Shown here in pieces: positions 30,589-39,173 of a DNA stretch of 64,000 bases. The notes below the pieces were generated by a model, which did no database searches, was not told the DNA's origin, and worked only from the letters and a program-made list of their open reading frames with translations. Origin of the DNA: Paenibacillus mellifer. Its GTDB lineage: Bacteria; Bacillota; Bacilli; Paenibacillales; Paenibacillaceae. Made by a program: the position numbers and the translations under genes. Positions within the stretch are counted from its first letter, which is position 1; each line of letters opens with the position of its first letter. The DNA lies in NCBI RefSeq assembly GCF_023195895.1, contig NZ_JALPRK010000002.1, positions 124,001-188,000 of the forward strand, in the 5' to 3' direction.

Positions 30589-31380
30589 ATGAAATCCAAA
30601 AGACAAACGATTTGGCTGGTTTCCATGCTGAGCTTGATGGTCATTTTATCCGCTTACTACCTGTTTACGGAAGACGGTCCGCAGACTTCGACGCCAACGG
30701 ACGGACAGCAAGTGAGTACGACAAATAACGGCATGAGCGGAAACGCGGCGGGCGATGACGTGATCCTGTCGGAAGTGACGACGGACGGCAGCGAGAACGG
30801 CAGCGTCATTACGGACGATACCGCAGCAGCAGATCAAACCGAACCAACGGCAAGCAACGATGGCTCGGAGCAGGCAGACACTGCCAAAACCGATGACGCC
30901 GCGGTTTCCGATCAGGCGCAAACCACGGATGCCGGTAAAGCGGCGGAAGGCACCCCGGCTACGAATGATGGCCAGAAGCAAGCGGCAACAGATGAGGATG
31001 TGTTGAGTCAGCTGGAAGCTCAAGGCGTATCCTCCACGGACACGCTAAACGCCTACCAATTCGCCCGTACTCAGGAAAACATGAAGAAACAAGAAGAGCT
31101 GATGCAAGCGATTAGCGAGAACGAATCGCTGGAGGCCGCGGCGATGGCCCAACAGGAATTAAGCGCTCTGGAAGAGAAGGAAGCGAAGATCTACGACATC
31201 GAGGAAAGATTGAAACAACAATATGCGAATGCCGTCGTACAAGAAGCAGACGATAAATATAAAGTCGTCGTCGTGAGCGAGAAGATGGAAGCCAAAGAAG
31301 CCGTAAGCATCATGGACCTGGTGATCAAGGAACTGGGTGTATCCCAGGATAAAGTCAGCGTGCAATACGTAACGCAATAA
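30589..31380 (+). CDS. spoIIIAH: Stage III sporulation protein AH (SpoIIQ partner)
   Basis: A 263-residue mother-cell membrane protein that binds forespore SpoIIQ to bridge the two membranes. An N-terminal helix (about 8-25) is followed by a long Asp/Ala/Thr-rich low-complexity linker (about 30-135) and a C-terminal YscJ/FliF-like domain with a coiled-coil stretch (about 150-215) and KVVVVSEKMEAKEAVSIMDL. ATG 30589 has a GAGGAGG ribosome site. It is the last gene of the operon, with a probable terminator after it. Confidence 0.94.
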   Translation: MKSKRQTIWLVSMLSLMVILSAYYLFTEDGPQTSTPTDGQQVSTTNNGMSGNAAGDDVILSEVTTDGSENGSVITDDTAAADQTEPTASNDGSEQADTAKTDDAAVSDQAQTTDAGKAAEGTPATNDGQKQAATDEDVLSQLEAQGVSSTDTLNAYQFARTQENMKKQEELMQAISENESLEAAAMAQQELSALEEKEAKIYDIEERLKQQYANAVVQEADDKYKVVVVSEKMEAKEAVSIMDLVIKELGVSQDKVSVQYVTQ

Positions 31381-31423
31381 GGAAATGCGTTCGAAATAGG
31401 GGAACTGATAGGTTCCGATCGTT

Positions 31424-31459
31424 GGAAGGGTCCGAGGCAACTTGGACTCTTTCCATTTT
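31424..31459 (+). terminator. Probable terminator after spoIIIAH
   Basis: GGAAGGGTCCGAG pairs with CTTGGACTCTTTCC with G-U pairs and one bulge, then ATTTTG. The T tract is weak. Confidence 0.6.
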
Positions 31460-31468
31460 GATCGATTA

Positions 31469-31477
31469 TGATATAAT
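31469..31477 (+). promoter_or_regulatory. Extended -10 promoter of accBC
   Basis: TGATATAAT is a perfect extended -10 (TGn-TATAAT). No good -35 is visible at the normal distance. The leader before accB is about 72 nt. Confidence 0.65.
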
Positions 31478-31555
31478 ACATAAAGTTATGAGCCGAGAAG
31501 GCTTATGTTTACAGGCCAAGGCTTTTCCTACAAAGCTGAAGGAGAGAGTGAGAAT

Positions 31556-32053
31556 ATGTTTAAGCTGAGTGAAATCAAAGAATTGATCGAACTGCTGGAC
31601 CAAACGTCCGTGCATGAATTAGAAATCGAAAATGAAGGCGCTCGCTTGTGCATTCGCAAGAACGGAGTAAGCGAAGTTGTTCACGTACAACCCATGCAGG
31701 CGACTGCAGCTCCGGGATTTGTTCCAGCTACCGTATCTGTCCCGGCGACCCAGGAAGCCACGTCAGCTCCGCAAGCGACCGAAGCGGCCCGTTCCGCTGC
31801 ACCTGCAGCTAACTTACATACCATAGTTTCGCCGATGGTCGGAACATTCTATCGTTCCTCGTCGCCGGAAGCCCAGCCTTACGTGAATATTGGCGACAAG
31901 GTCGGCGAGAAGACCACGGTCTGCATTATTGAAGCGATGAAGCTGATGAATGAACTGGAGGCGGAAGTCAAAGGCGAGATCATCGATATCCTAGTGGAAA
32001 ATGGACAGATGGTCGAATACGGGCAGCCTCTCTTTTTGGTGAAGCCAGAGTAA
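31556..32053 (+). CDS. accB: Acetyl-CoA carboxylase biotin carboxyl carrier protein
   Basis: This 165-residue BCCP carries the biotin arm between biotin carboxylase and carboxyltransferase in fatty acid synthesis. An Ala/Pro-rich linker (about 45-85) joins the N-terminal part to the biotinyl domain, where biotinylated K129 sits in EAMKLMNE. The thumb-like [15 protein letters not shown] is present. ATG 31556 is preferred for its GGAGAGAG site. Confidence 0.96.
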   Translation: MFKLSEIKELIELLDQTSVHELEIENEGARLCIRKNGVSEVVHVQPMQATAAPGFVPATVSVPATQEATSAPQATEAARSAAPAANLHTIVSPMVGTFYRSSSPEAQPYVNIGDKVGEKTTVCIIEAMKLMNELEAEVKGEIIDILVENGQMVEYGQPLFLVKPE

Positions 32054-32089
32054 ATGAAGGAGCTTTCCAAAGGAGGATACGAAAATCTC

Positions 32090-33433
32090 ATGAAATTTCA
32101 TAAAGTATTGATTGCCAACCGCGGCGAGATCGCCGTGCGGATCATTCGGGCTTGCCGCGAGTTGGGTATTTCCACCGTGGCAGTTTATTCCGAAGCGGAC
32201 AAGGATTCGCTACATGTGCGTTTGGCCGACGAGGCTTACTGCATTGGACCCACACTGTCTAAGGACAGTTATTTGAACCTTACTAACCTCATGAGCGTAG
32301 CGACGTTAACGGAGTGTGACGCGATTCATCCTGGCTATGGATTCCTGGCTGAAAATGCCGACTTTGCGGAAATTTGCGGCTCCTGCAACATTACATTCAT
32401 CGGCCCTTCTCCAGAAGCGATCACCCGTATGGGGGATAAAGCGATGGCGAAGCAAACGATGAAAGAAGCGAACGTGCCCGTTATTCCGGGATCGGACGGT
32501 TTGATTGAGGATCTGGATGAAGCCGTCATGGTGGCGCGCGACATCGGGTATCCGGTCATCATCAAAGCAACGGCCGGCGGCGGGGGCAAAGGGATCCGCA
32601 TTGCCGAAGACGAGGAATCGCTGATCAAGCAAATTACGACGGCCCAACAGGAAGCGCAGAAAGCTTTCGGCAACGCCGGCGTGTACCTTGAGAAGTATTT
32701 GACCGGCATGAAACACGTGGAAATTCAGATCATTGGTGATAAGCATGGTAACGCCGTGTACCTGGGCGAACGCGACTGTTCTGTACAGCGCCGCCGGCAG
32801 AAGCTGGTTGAAGAAGCGCCATGCCCGGTGCTTTCCCCGGAGAAACGGCGGGAAATGGGCGAGGCTGCAGTTCGGGCCGCACAAGCCGTCAACTATTCCG
32901 GAGCGGGAACGCTGGAATTCTTGCTTGGTCTGGACGGACAATTTTACTTCATGGAAATGAATACGCGTATTCAGGTAGAGCATCCGGTCACTGAAATGGT
33001 CACCGGTGTTGATTTGATCCAGGAGATGATCTCCGTGGCCGAGGGCAATCCGTTGTCCTTCACCCAGGAGGACATCAAGCTGAACGGTTGGTCGATCGAG
33101 TGCCGGATTAACGCTGAGGATTCTACTCGCAATTTCATGCCTTCTCCGGGCAAAATCGGCTTTTATCTGCCGCCGGGGGGGCCGGGTGTTCGCGTCGACA
33201 GCGGGGCATATCCAGGGTATACGATTTCGCCGCATTACGATTCGATGATCGCTAAATTAATCGTTTGGGCGCCTACACGGGAGGAAGCGATCGCCAAAAT
33301 GAAGCGGGCGTTGTCCGAATTCGCCATCGAAGGCATTCATACGACGATCCCCTTTCACCAGAAGCTGCTGGAGCACCCGACGTTTATCAAGGGTGACTTT
33401 GATATCAAATTTCTGGAAGAAAACGAGATATAG
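32090..33433 (+). CDS. accC: Acetyl-CoA carboxylase, biotin carboxylase subunit
   Basis: This 447-residue ATP-grasp enzyme carboxylates biotin on AccB. It has [15 protein letters not shown] at the N-terminus, the glycine-rich ATP loop [12 protein letters not shown], the metal-binding [18 protein letters not shown] and the C-terminal [15 protein letters not shown] 32090 lies 13 nt after AAAGGAGG. It is co-transcribed with accB; accA/accD are not in this window. Confidence 0.97.
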   Translation: MKFHKVLIANRGEIAVRIIRACRELGISTVAVYSEADKDSLHVRLADEAYCIGPTLSKDSYLNLTNLMSVATLTECDAIHPGYGFLAENADFAEICGSCNITFIGPSPEAITRMGDKAMAKQTMKEANVPVIPGSDGLIEDLDEAVMVARDIGYPVIIKATAGGGGKGIRIAEDEESLIKQITTAQQEAQKAFGNAGVYLEKYLTGMKHVEIQIIGDKHGNAVYLGERDCSVQRRRQKLVEEAPCPVLSPEKRREMGEAAVRAAQAVNYSGAGTLEFLLGLDGQFYFMEMNTRIQVEHPVTEMVTGVDLIQEMISVAEGNPLSFTQEDIKLNGWSIECRINAEDSTRNFMPSPGKIGFYLPPGGPGVRVDSGAYPGYTISPHYDSMIAKLIVWAPTREEAIAKMKRALSEFAIEGIHTTIPFHQKLLEHPTFIKGDFDIKFLEENEI

Positions 33434-33545
33434 AAAGCCGCCGCGAGTTTGTCATAATGAACCCAAAATGATATAGTATGTATAATAAGTGCGCGGTATC
33501 TATCGTTAGAGCAGCGTCATACTTATTGAGAGGTGGATGAATGAA

Positions 33546-33953
33546 ATGAGCACTTTGCCAACGGAATTCGAACGTACGGATATTGGTGAAATTCAGATTG
33601 CCCCGGAAGTCATCGAAGTGATTGCTGGACTGGCTACCGTCGAGGTGAAAGGTGTTGCCGGAATGAGCGGCGGATTTGCCGGCGGCATTGCCGAATTGCT
33701 GGGAAGAAAGAATCTATCCAAAGGCGTCAAAGTGGAAGTTGGCCAACGTGAAGCCGCGGTGGACGTATCTGTGATCGTCGAATACGGCAATCGTCTCCCG
33801 GAAGTCGCCTCGGAAATCCAGCGCAACGTCAAGCGCTCCATTGAAACGATGACGGGGCTGAATGTTGTCGAAGTGAATGTACAGATTCACGACGTCATCT
33901 TCAAGGCTGCCGAACGTGTGGAAGAAATAGAAGCGACCCATCGCGTGAAATAA
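33546..33953 (+). CDS. yqhY: Asp23/Gls24 family envelope stress protein (YqhY)
   Basis: The 135-residue Asp23-family protein follows accBC in many Bacillota. Loss of yqhY in Bacillus disturbs acetyl-CoA carboxylase control. The family segments IGEIQIAPEVIEVIAGLAT and VKVEVGQREAAVDVSVIVEYG are present. I took ATG 33546 because AGAGGTGG lies nine bases upstream; ATG 33537 abuts that site. AmaP and a DUF2273 protein follow, forming the usual envelope-stress trio. Confidence 0.92.
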   Translation: MSTLPTEFERTDIGEIQIAPEVIEVIAGLATVEVKGVAGMSGGFAGGIAELLGRKNLSKGVKVEVGQREAAVDVSVIVEYGNRLPEVASEIQRNVKRSIETMTGLNVVEVNVQIHDVIFKAAERVEEIEATHRVK

Positions 33954-34054
33954 CGATTGTAATGAACCCCCGACTGCTTCTCAGGTCAGGGGTTTACTGT
34001 AATTTTCAGCTGGACAAGCTGAAGCAAACCTCTATTAAGGAGGCAATACCTGTC

Positions 34055-34594
34055 GTGGCCAAAATTTTAGACCGAATTCTGATGTTTATTTACAGCTTGT
34101 GTATCGCGATCCTATCTGTTTTCGTAATTCTATTACTTACGGACACCGTTCCTCTGAATCTGGAGCTTCTGGAACGGCAACCGTTCTATGTCGGTACCTG
34201 GGTGGTAGCTATCGTATTACTGCTCATCAGCATCCGTGTGTTTTACATATCGATCAGCAGAGACCGTAGCTCGGCGACCTCGATTGACCAGCGTAACGAA
34301 TACGGGGATATCCAAATTTCGGTGGACACGATCGAGAACCTGTCCTACAAAGCCGCTTCCCGTGTGCGTGGCATCAAGGAAGTCAAGACGCGGATTCGAA
34401 TCACGGAATCGGGACTTGAGATCGTGGTTCGTGCACTCGTTGATGGAGAAACGTCGATTCCGGTGCTGACGGAGGAAGTACAGAGACTTGTTCATGACCA
34501 TGTCGAGGAAATTACGGGAATTCCCGTCTCCTACGTGTCGGTTTATATTGCGAATCTGGTCCATTCCCCGGTCATCAAAAGCCGGGTTGAATAG
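34055..34594 (+). CDS. amaP: Alkaline shock response membrane anchor protein AmaP
   Basis: This 179-residue protein has two N-terminal membrane helices (about 6-28 and 44-64) and a soluble Asp23-like domain (about 75-179) that can recruit Asp23 to the membrane. The start is GTG 34055, eleven bases after AAGGAGG; the open frame further upstream lacks a ribosome site. The frame between yqhY and this start is non-coding. Confidence 0.88.
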   Translation: MAKILDRILMFIYSLCIAILSVFVILLLTDTVPLNLELLERQPFYVGTWVVAIVLLLISIRVFYISISRDRSSATSIDQRNEYGDIQISVDTIENLSYKAASRVRGIKEVKTRIRITESGLEIVVRALVDGETSIPVLTEEVQRLVHDHVEEITGIPVSYVSVYIANLVHSPVIKSRVE

Positions 34595-34608
34595 GGGTGA
34601 GCAGCAGG

Positions 34609-34842
34609 GTGTTCTGGAAACAATTGTGGGAGAGTCACAAAGGACGTCTGCTTGGTATAGCGGCGGCTGTGTTTTTATGCCCGATCTATCTGTTTTTCGG
34701 ATTCTGGAATATGTTGTTCTGCGCCTTGCTGCTGTTTATCGGGTATACGATCGGCAAGCAGAAGGACTTGGAGGGAGGCCCATTGTTCCCATGGGGCGTG
34801 ATCTGGGAATGGCTGTCTACACGTTGGCGTCCCTTTAAATGA
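34609..34842 (+). CDS. DUF2273 small membrane protein
   Basis: A 77-residue protein of the DUF2273 family with two hydrophobic helices (about 12-31 and 34-50). It is a regular partner of Asp23 and AmaP. The N-terminus MFWKQLWESHKGRLLGI matches the family from GTG 34609, with AGGGGTGA seven bases upstream; an earlier GTG at 34597 is also in frame. It probably belongs to the same envelope-stress unit as yqhY and amaP. Confidence 0.85.
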   Translation: MFWKQLWESHKGRLLGIAAAVFLCPIYLFFGFWNMLFCALLLFIGYTIGKQKDLEGGPLFPWGVIWEWLSTRWRPFK

Positions 34843-34877
34843 GATTTCAAATTCCTCATTACCGTTTCCTGTGATAT

Positions 34878-34949
34878 GCTTACTCCGGAAAAGAGCTAGG
34901 AACGTTTTCTTGCCCCTTTTGTGGAGTAAGCCGATTACGGGTCTTTTTT
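34878..34949 (+). other. Long-range inverted repeat followed by a T tract
   Basis: GCTTACTCC (34878-34886) pairs perfectly with GGAGTAAGC (34923-34931), and inner AAAAG/CTTTT adds pairs. A CTTTTTTT tract follows ten bases later. It lies in the 222-bp gap between the DUF2273 gene and nusB and may terminate the former or shape the nusB leader. Confidence 0.5.
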
Positions 34950-35064
34950 TGTGCAAAGAGAAATGCAAGTTTGGCGAAGCCGGTGATGATTGAGCCGGTT
35001 TTGGTCCATGCTGAAGGATAGTAAGGTTGATGTATGAAGAGCAGAAACTTTTAGGAGGAAGCAG

Positions 35065-35514
35065 ATGAAACGGCGTTTGGCGAGAGAGATTGCAGTGCAA
35101 AGTATGTATCAAATGGAAATGAATGAAGTTGACGCGAACGAAGCGGTGACGATGCTGCTTACGGAAGCCATGGAAGAGAACGAAAGTGAGGTTGAATTGT
35201 CCGATATTGACGCAACCCGGGCTTTCGTGTTGGAGCTGATCAACGGCACCTGGAGCCGGAAAGACGCGATCGACGCTTTGCTGGAGGATTATTTGAAAGG
35301 CTGGCAGATCAGTCGCTTGTCCAAAGTGGACCGGCAGGTGTTGCGTCTGGCGACGTACGAAATGATCTTCCGCGACGATGTACCGGGCAAAGTTGCGGTC
35401 AATGAAGCGATCGAACTAGCCAAGCATTTCGGAACCGCGGAATCCGGGAAGTTCGTGAACGGGGTCCTTGGAAAGATGATTCAAGACGTTGACCAGTTGA
35501 AAAGCAATCGTTAA
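35065..35514 (+). CDS. nusB: Transcription antitermination factor NusB
   Basis: This 149-residue all-helical protein binds boxA RNA with NusE and promotes rRNA operon antitermination. It begins [20 protein letters not shown] and has [28 protein letters not shown], both typical. ATG 35065 has AGGAGG. FolD follows 29 bp later. Confidence 0.97.
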   Translation: MKRRLAREIAVQSMYQMEMNEVDANEAVTMLLTEAMEENESEVELSDIDATRAFVLELINGTWSRKDAIDALLEDYLKGWQISRLSKVDRQVLRLATYEMIFRDDVPGKVAVNEAIELAKHFGTAESGKFVNGVLGKMIQDVDQLKSNR

Positions 35515-35543
35515 TTCAATTTAGGGTAGAGGAGAGGACGAGC

Positions 35544-36401
35544 ATGACGGCACCAATCATTAACGGGAAACAAATTTCGGAAGAGATCCGCAAGGATTTG
35601 CGCGAAGAGGTAGAACGGTTGGCGAAGCAGGGCTTTAAGCCGGGACTGGCGGTCGTGCTCGTCGGGGAAGATCCGGCTTCGCAGGTGTATGTGCGGAACA
35701 AGGAGAAAGCATGTCATGAACTAGGCTACTATTCGGAGGTTCACCGCCTGTCGGCTGAGACGTCTCAGGAGGAGCTTCTAGCCTTGGTGGACAAGCTGAA
35801 TCGTCAGAGCAATATTCATGGGATACTGGTACAGCTGCCGTTGCCGAAGCATATTGACGAGAAAGCCGTCATCGATGCGATCTCCGCGGAGAAGGACGTC
35901 GATGGATTCCATCCGGTCAATGTCGGGAACTTGATGATCGGCGATGATAGCTTGCTGCCTTGCACGCCAGCGGGGGTTATCGAACTCATCAAACGCACGG
36001 GTGTGGAAATCTCCGGCAAACACGCGGTTGTCATCGGACGGAGCAACATTGTCGGTAAACCGGTCTCCTTGCTTCTGCAGCGAGAGAACGCAACGGTCAC
36101 CATGTGCCATTCGCGTACGGCTAACATGAAGGAATTAACCCAACTGGCGGACATTCTCGTCGTAGCGATCGGCCGCGCCAACTTTGTTGACGCCTCTTAC
36201 GTGAAGCCCGGCGCAGTTGTCATTGACGTCGGCATGAACCGCCTTGAGAACGGCAAGCTGGCCGGAGACGTCGACTTTGATAGCGTGAAGGAAGTTTCCG
36301 GACCGATCACACCGGTACCTGGCGGAGTGGGTCCGATGACGATCACTATGCTGATGCAAAATACGTTGATTGCGGCGAAGCGGCTGCAGGGATTGGCGTA
36401 A
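35544..36401 (+). CDS. folD: Bifunctional methylene-THF dehydrogenase / methenyl-THF cyclohydrolase
   Basis: The 285-residue FolD interconverts 5,10-methylene-THF and 10-formyl-THF using NADP. Active-site Y49 and K53/K55 lie in [10 protein letters not shown]. The motif [11 protein letters not shown], the NADP-binding [10 protein letters not shown] and the C-terminal [14 protein letters not shown] are present. ATG 35544 has GAGGAGAGG. Confidence 0.98.
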   Translation: MTAPIINGKQISEEIRKDLREEVERLAKQGFKPGLAVVLVGEDPASQVYVRNKEKACHELGYYSEVHRLSAETSQEELLALVDKLNRQSNIHGILVQLPLPKHIDEKAVIDAISAEKDVDGFHPVNVGNLMIGDDSLLPCTPAGVIELIKRTGVEISGKHAVVIGRSNIVGKPVSLLLQRENATVTMCHSRTANMKELTQLADILVVAIGRANFVDASYVKPGAVVIDVGMNRLENGKLAGDVDFDSVKEVSGPITPVPGGVGPMTITMLMQNTLIAAKRLQGLA

Positions 36402-36438
36402 CGATTTCCCCTTATTTCTCGGAAAGGAGGCGGCATCT

Positions 36439-37824
36439 TTGGATCAGCAGCGGATTTTGACGGTGAAGGATTTGAACCGCTACATCCGAATGAAGCTGGA
36501 ATCGGACCAGGTGCTCACCGACGTTTGGATTCGCGGGGAAATCTCCAATTTCACGCATCATTCAAGCGGACATATGTATTTCACGCTGAAGGATGCGGAC
36601 AGCCGGATCAAATGCATTATGTTTGCGTCGCACAATCAACGGCTGCCGTTTCGGCCCAAAGAAGGGACGCGAGTGATCGCCCGCGGCAACGTCTCCGTCT
36701 ATGAGCGGGACGGCCAATACCAGTTCTACGCGACGCATATGCAACCCGACGGCGTGGGCAGCTTGTATTTGGCTTTCGAGCAGTTGAAGCAGAAGCTTCA
36801 CGCGGAGGGCTTGTTCGCACCCGGACGGAAGCGGCCGTTGCCGCGGTTCCCGAAGACGATCGGCGTTGTAACCTCGCCGACTGGGGCGGCGGTCCGCGAT
36901 ATCTTGACAACGCTTGGGCGGCGTTATCCGCAAGCGGAGGTGATCCTGTACCCCGTGCTCGTTCAGGGCAAAGGGGCGGCGTCGTCGATCGTGAAGGCGA
37001 TCCGGACGCTGAACGTCATGGGCGCGGCCGACGTGCTCATCGTCGGCCGCGGCGGCGGCTCGCTTGAGGAGCTGTGGGCGTTCAACGAGGAGCAGGTCGC
37101 GCGTGCGATCTACGAATCGGCGATTCCCGTTATCTCGGCCGTGGGCCATGAGACGGACTTTACCATCGCCGATTTCGTCGCCGACCTGCGCGCCGCCACG
37201 CCCACTGCGGCCGCCGAGCTGGCCGTGCCGCACACGGCCGAGCTGCGCGCGCTTCTGCGCCAGCGCGAACAGGTGCTACAGCAGGGCTTGCAGCACCGTC
37301 TGCAGCAGGCGCGCGAACGGCTGCGCCGGCTGCAGCGCTCGCCGGCGCTGACGCAGCCGCGGCGCAGCCTGCTCCAGCACGCGGAGCGGCTGGATCGGCT
37401 GTCCTCGCGGCTGACCGGCCGCATGGAGACGCGCCTGCAATTAGCCCGCGCGGCCCAGGACCGCCTGCACCAGCGGCTGCTGCGCTTCCATCCGAAGGAA
37501 GCGCTGTTGTTCGCGGGGCGACGGCGGCAAGAGGCCGATCGCCTGCTGCGGCAAGCCATGCACGGCATCCTGCGGGAGAAATCCGGCCAGCTGGCCTCGG
37601 GCATTCGCCAACTGGATGCGTTGAGCCCGCTCAAGGTCATGGCGCGGGGGTACAGTCTTGTTTATGATGAACAAGGAGAACGGCTCATTAAGTCGCTGTC
37701 GGAGGTTGCTCCGGGCGATCGAATCACTGTGAAAGTCACGGATGGAGAATTGGATTGTCAAGTTTGGGGCATGAGACCGGAAGGAGCTGGAGAAGAAGAT
37801 GAAGGAACAGGAAACCAAGCTTAA
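36439..37824 (+). CDS. xseA: Exodeoxyribonuclease VII large subunit
   Basis: A 461-residue subunit of the single-strand-specific ExoVII nuclease. The N-terminal OB fold has VWIRGEISNFTHHSSGHMYFTLKD. The catalytic part has IGVVTSPTGAAVRDI, GRGGGSLEELWAFNEE and GHETDFTIADFVADLRAATP, and a long Arg/Gln-rich coiled coil (about 270-390) follows. The start is TTG 36439, eight bases after AAAGGAGG. The coiled-coil section (37.2-37.5 kb) is extremely GC-rich, which creates long antisense open frames that are not genes. XseB overlaps its end. Confidence 0.96.
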   Translation: MDQQRILTVKDLNRYIRMKLESDQVLTDVWIRGEISNFTHHSSGHMYFTLKDADSRIKCIMFASHNQRLPFRPKEGTRVIARGNVSVYERDGQYQFYATHMQPDGVGSLYLAFEQLKQKLHAEGLFAPGRKRPLPRFPKTIGVVTSPTGAAVRDILTTLGRRYPQAEVILYPVLVQGKGAASSIVKAIRTLNVMGAADVLIVGRGGGSLEELWAFNEEQVARAIYESAIPVISAVGHETDFTIADFVADLRAATPTAAAELAVPHTAELRALLRQREQVLQQGLQHRLQQARERLRRLQRSPALTQPRRSLLQHAERLDRLSSRLTGRMETRLQLARAAQDRLHQRLLRFHPKEALLFAGRRRQEADRLLRQAMHGILREKSGQLASGIRQLDALSPLKVMARGYSLVYDEQGERLIKSLSEVAPGDRITVKVTDGELDCQVWGMRPEGAGEEDEGTGNQA

Positions 37825-38080
37825 TGCGGAAGCGCAGCAACCGGAACTGAATTTCGAAGAGGCGATGAACCAGCTGGAGGACATCGTGTCTCAACTGGAG
37901 CATGGAGATGTACCGCTGGAGAAAGCGATCGACCTGTTTCAACAAGGCATGCGACTCTCGCAAATATGCGGTCAGAAGCTGGCGCAAGTGGAACAGAAGA
38001 TCGAGATGATCGTAGAAGAAGACGGGGCGGTAGCGAAGCAGCCGTTTCAGCCGCCGCTGAGCGATAACGCGGATTTCTGA
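37799..38080 (+). CDS. xseB: Exodeoxyribonuclease VII small subunit
   Basis: This 93-residue helical-hairpin protein sheathes the XseA coiled coil. The family core NFEEAMNQLEDIVSQLEHGD, VPLEKAIDLFQQGM and LAQVEQKIEMI is present. It overlaps xseA by 26 nt and is followed by ispA after 14 nt. Confidence 0.96.
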   Translation: MKEQETKLNAEAQQPELNFEEAMNQLEDIVSQLEHGDVPLEKAIDLFQQGMRLSQICGQKLAQVEQKIEMIVEEDGAVAKQPFQPPLSDNADF

Positions 38081-38094
38081 GGAGAGCGGTGATC

Positions 38095-39003
38095 TTGTTG
38101 CGGCAGCATTTAACGATTGAGGAGTATACGAAGGAAATTGGCGAAGCCGTTTCCGCCCGATTGTCTACAAGCCTTCCGGCGGCATGGGAAGTGCCGGATA
38201 CGCTGCGTCAGGCGATGGAATACTCGCTGATGGCGGGAGGGAAGCGGCTGCGGCCGTTGCTCGTCGTGGCTGCGGCGGAGGCGCTCGGCGGTAACCGAGA
38301 AGCGGCATTGTCCGTCGCTTGCGCCGTGGAAATGATACATACCTATTCGCTGATTCATGACGATCTGCCGGCCTTGGATAACGATGACTTTCGGCGTGGC
38401 AAACCGACGAATCATAAAGTGTTTGGGGAAGCGATGGCGATATTGGCGGGGGACGGCTTGTTGACCCATGCTTTTTATAGTGTCGTTCAAGCAAGCCGCG
38501 AGTATGGGGTGCCGGCTACGGCGGCGCTCTCAATCGTGGAAGAGTTGTCGCGGTATGCCGGACCCGGCGGTATGGTAGGTGGCCAAGTGGCCGACATGCA
38601 AGGCGAGCAGGGGGTAACGGACCTGAATCAGCTGCGTTATATCCATGCGCACAAAACCGGCGACTTGATCGTGTTCTCGGCAAAAGCAGGAGGACATCTC
38701 GCCGCCGGATCACCGGAGCAGCTCGAAGCTTTGGAGCGCTACGGGCGTGCGTTAGGCCAAGCTTTTCAAATCCAAGACGATATCCTGGATCTGATCGGGG
38801 ACGAAAGCAAACTCGGCAAAAAAACGCAAAGCGACGTGAAACAGCAGAAGGTGACCTACCCCTACTTTATCGGCATTGAGGCTTCTCGTTCCGAGGTTGA
38901 CCGGCTGACACGCGAGGCGAAGGAAGCCGTGCAGGATGGAAAGGTACCGAACCCGCAGCGGTTGGTGGAAATCGCCGATATGCTGCTTCGCCGCGATCAT
39001 TAA
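38095..39003 (+). CDS. ispA: Farnesyl diphosphate synthase (short-chain polyprenyl synthase)
   Basis: A 302-residue prenyltransferase that makes farnesyl diphosphate from IPP and DMAPP/GPP. The first Asp-rich motif DDLPALDNDDFRRGKPTNHK starts near residue 89, and the second is QIQDDILD; GGKRLRP binds the diphosphate. The start was set at TTG 38095 because GGAGAG lies eight bases upstream; GTG 38089 is nearer the ribosome site than usual. Its partner in isoprenoid supply, dxs, follows. Confidence 0.95.
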   Translation: MLRQHLTIEEYTKEIGEAVSARLSTSLPAAWEVPDTLRQAMEYSLMAGGKRLRPLLVVAAAEALGGNREAALSVACAVEMIHTYSLIHDDLPALDNDDFRRGKPTNHKVFGEAMAILAGDGLLTHAFYSVVQASREYGVPATAALSIVEELSRYAGPGGMVGGQVADMQGEQGVTDLNQLRYIHAHKTGDLIVFSAKAGGHLAAGSPEQLEALERYGRALGQAFQIQDDILDLIGDESKLGKKTQSDVKQQKVTYPYFIGIEASRSEVDRLTREAKEAVQDGKVPNPQRLVEIADMLLRRDH

Positions 39004-39064
39004 GTTTCCCTATAACAATCAACGAAATCAGGGAAAAATGACTCATTCGTCCGCGGTAAGTGAT

Positions 39065-39093
39065 TTCGACATCATCATGACATATGGTATAAT
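39065..39093 (+). promoter_or_regulatory. Promoter ahead of dxs
   Basis: TATAAT at 39088-39093 is preceded by TGG, giving an extended -10. A weak -35, TTCGAC (39065-39070), is 17 nt away. Confidence 0.65.
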
Positions 39094-39117
39094 GAAGGCT
39101 ATTATCATCCGTGCAAG

Positions 39118-39147
39118 AAAAAGCCGGGCTCTGTAAGTCGGCTTTTT
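39118..39147 (+). terminator. Hairpin terminator or attenuator in the dxs leader
   Basis: AAAAAGCCG/CGGCTTTTT forms a perfect 9-bp stem with a 12-nt loop. It lies downstream of the extended -10 promoter and 26 bp before dxs, so it would be transcribed within the dxs leader. Confidence 0.65.
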
Positions 39148-39173
39148 GAACCATACATTAAGGAAAGCGGGGA

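Noticed and set aside
32306-33235. 309-codon open frame on the minus strand opposite accC
   Set aside because: It is a shadow of accC, a clear and complete gene, with no ribosome site and an unnatural His/Arg-rich composition.
36562-37640. Long minus-strand open frames opposite xseA
   Set aside because: The GC-rich coiled-coil region of xseA removes stop codons from other frames. The products are Arg/Ser/Cys-rich nonsense.
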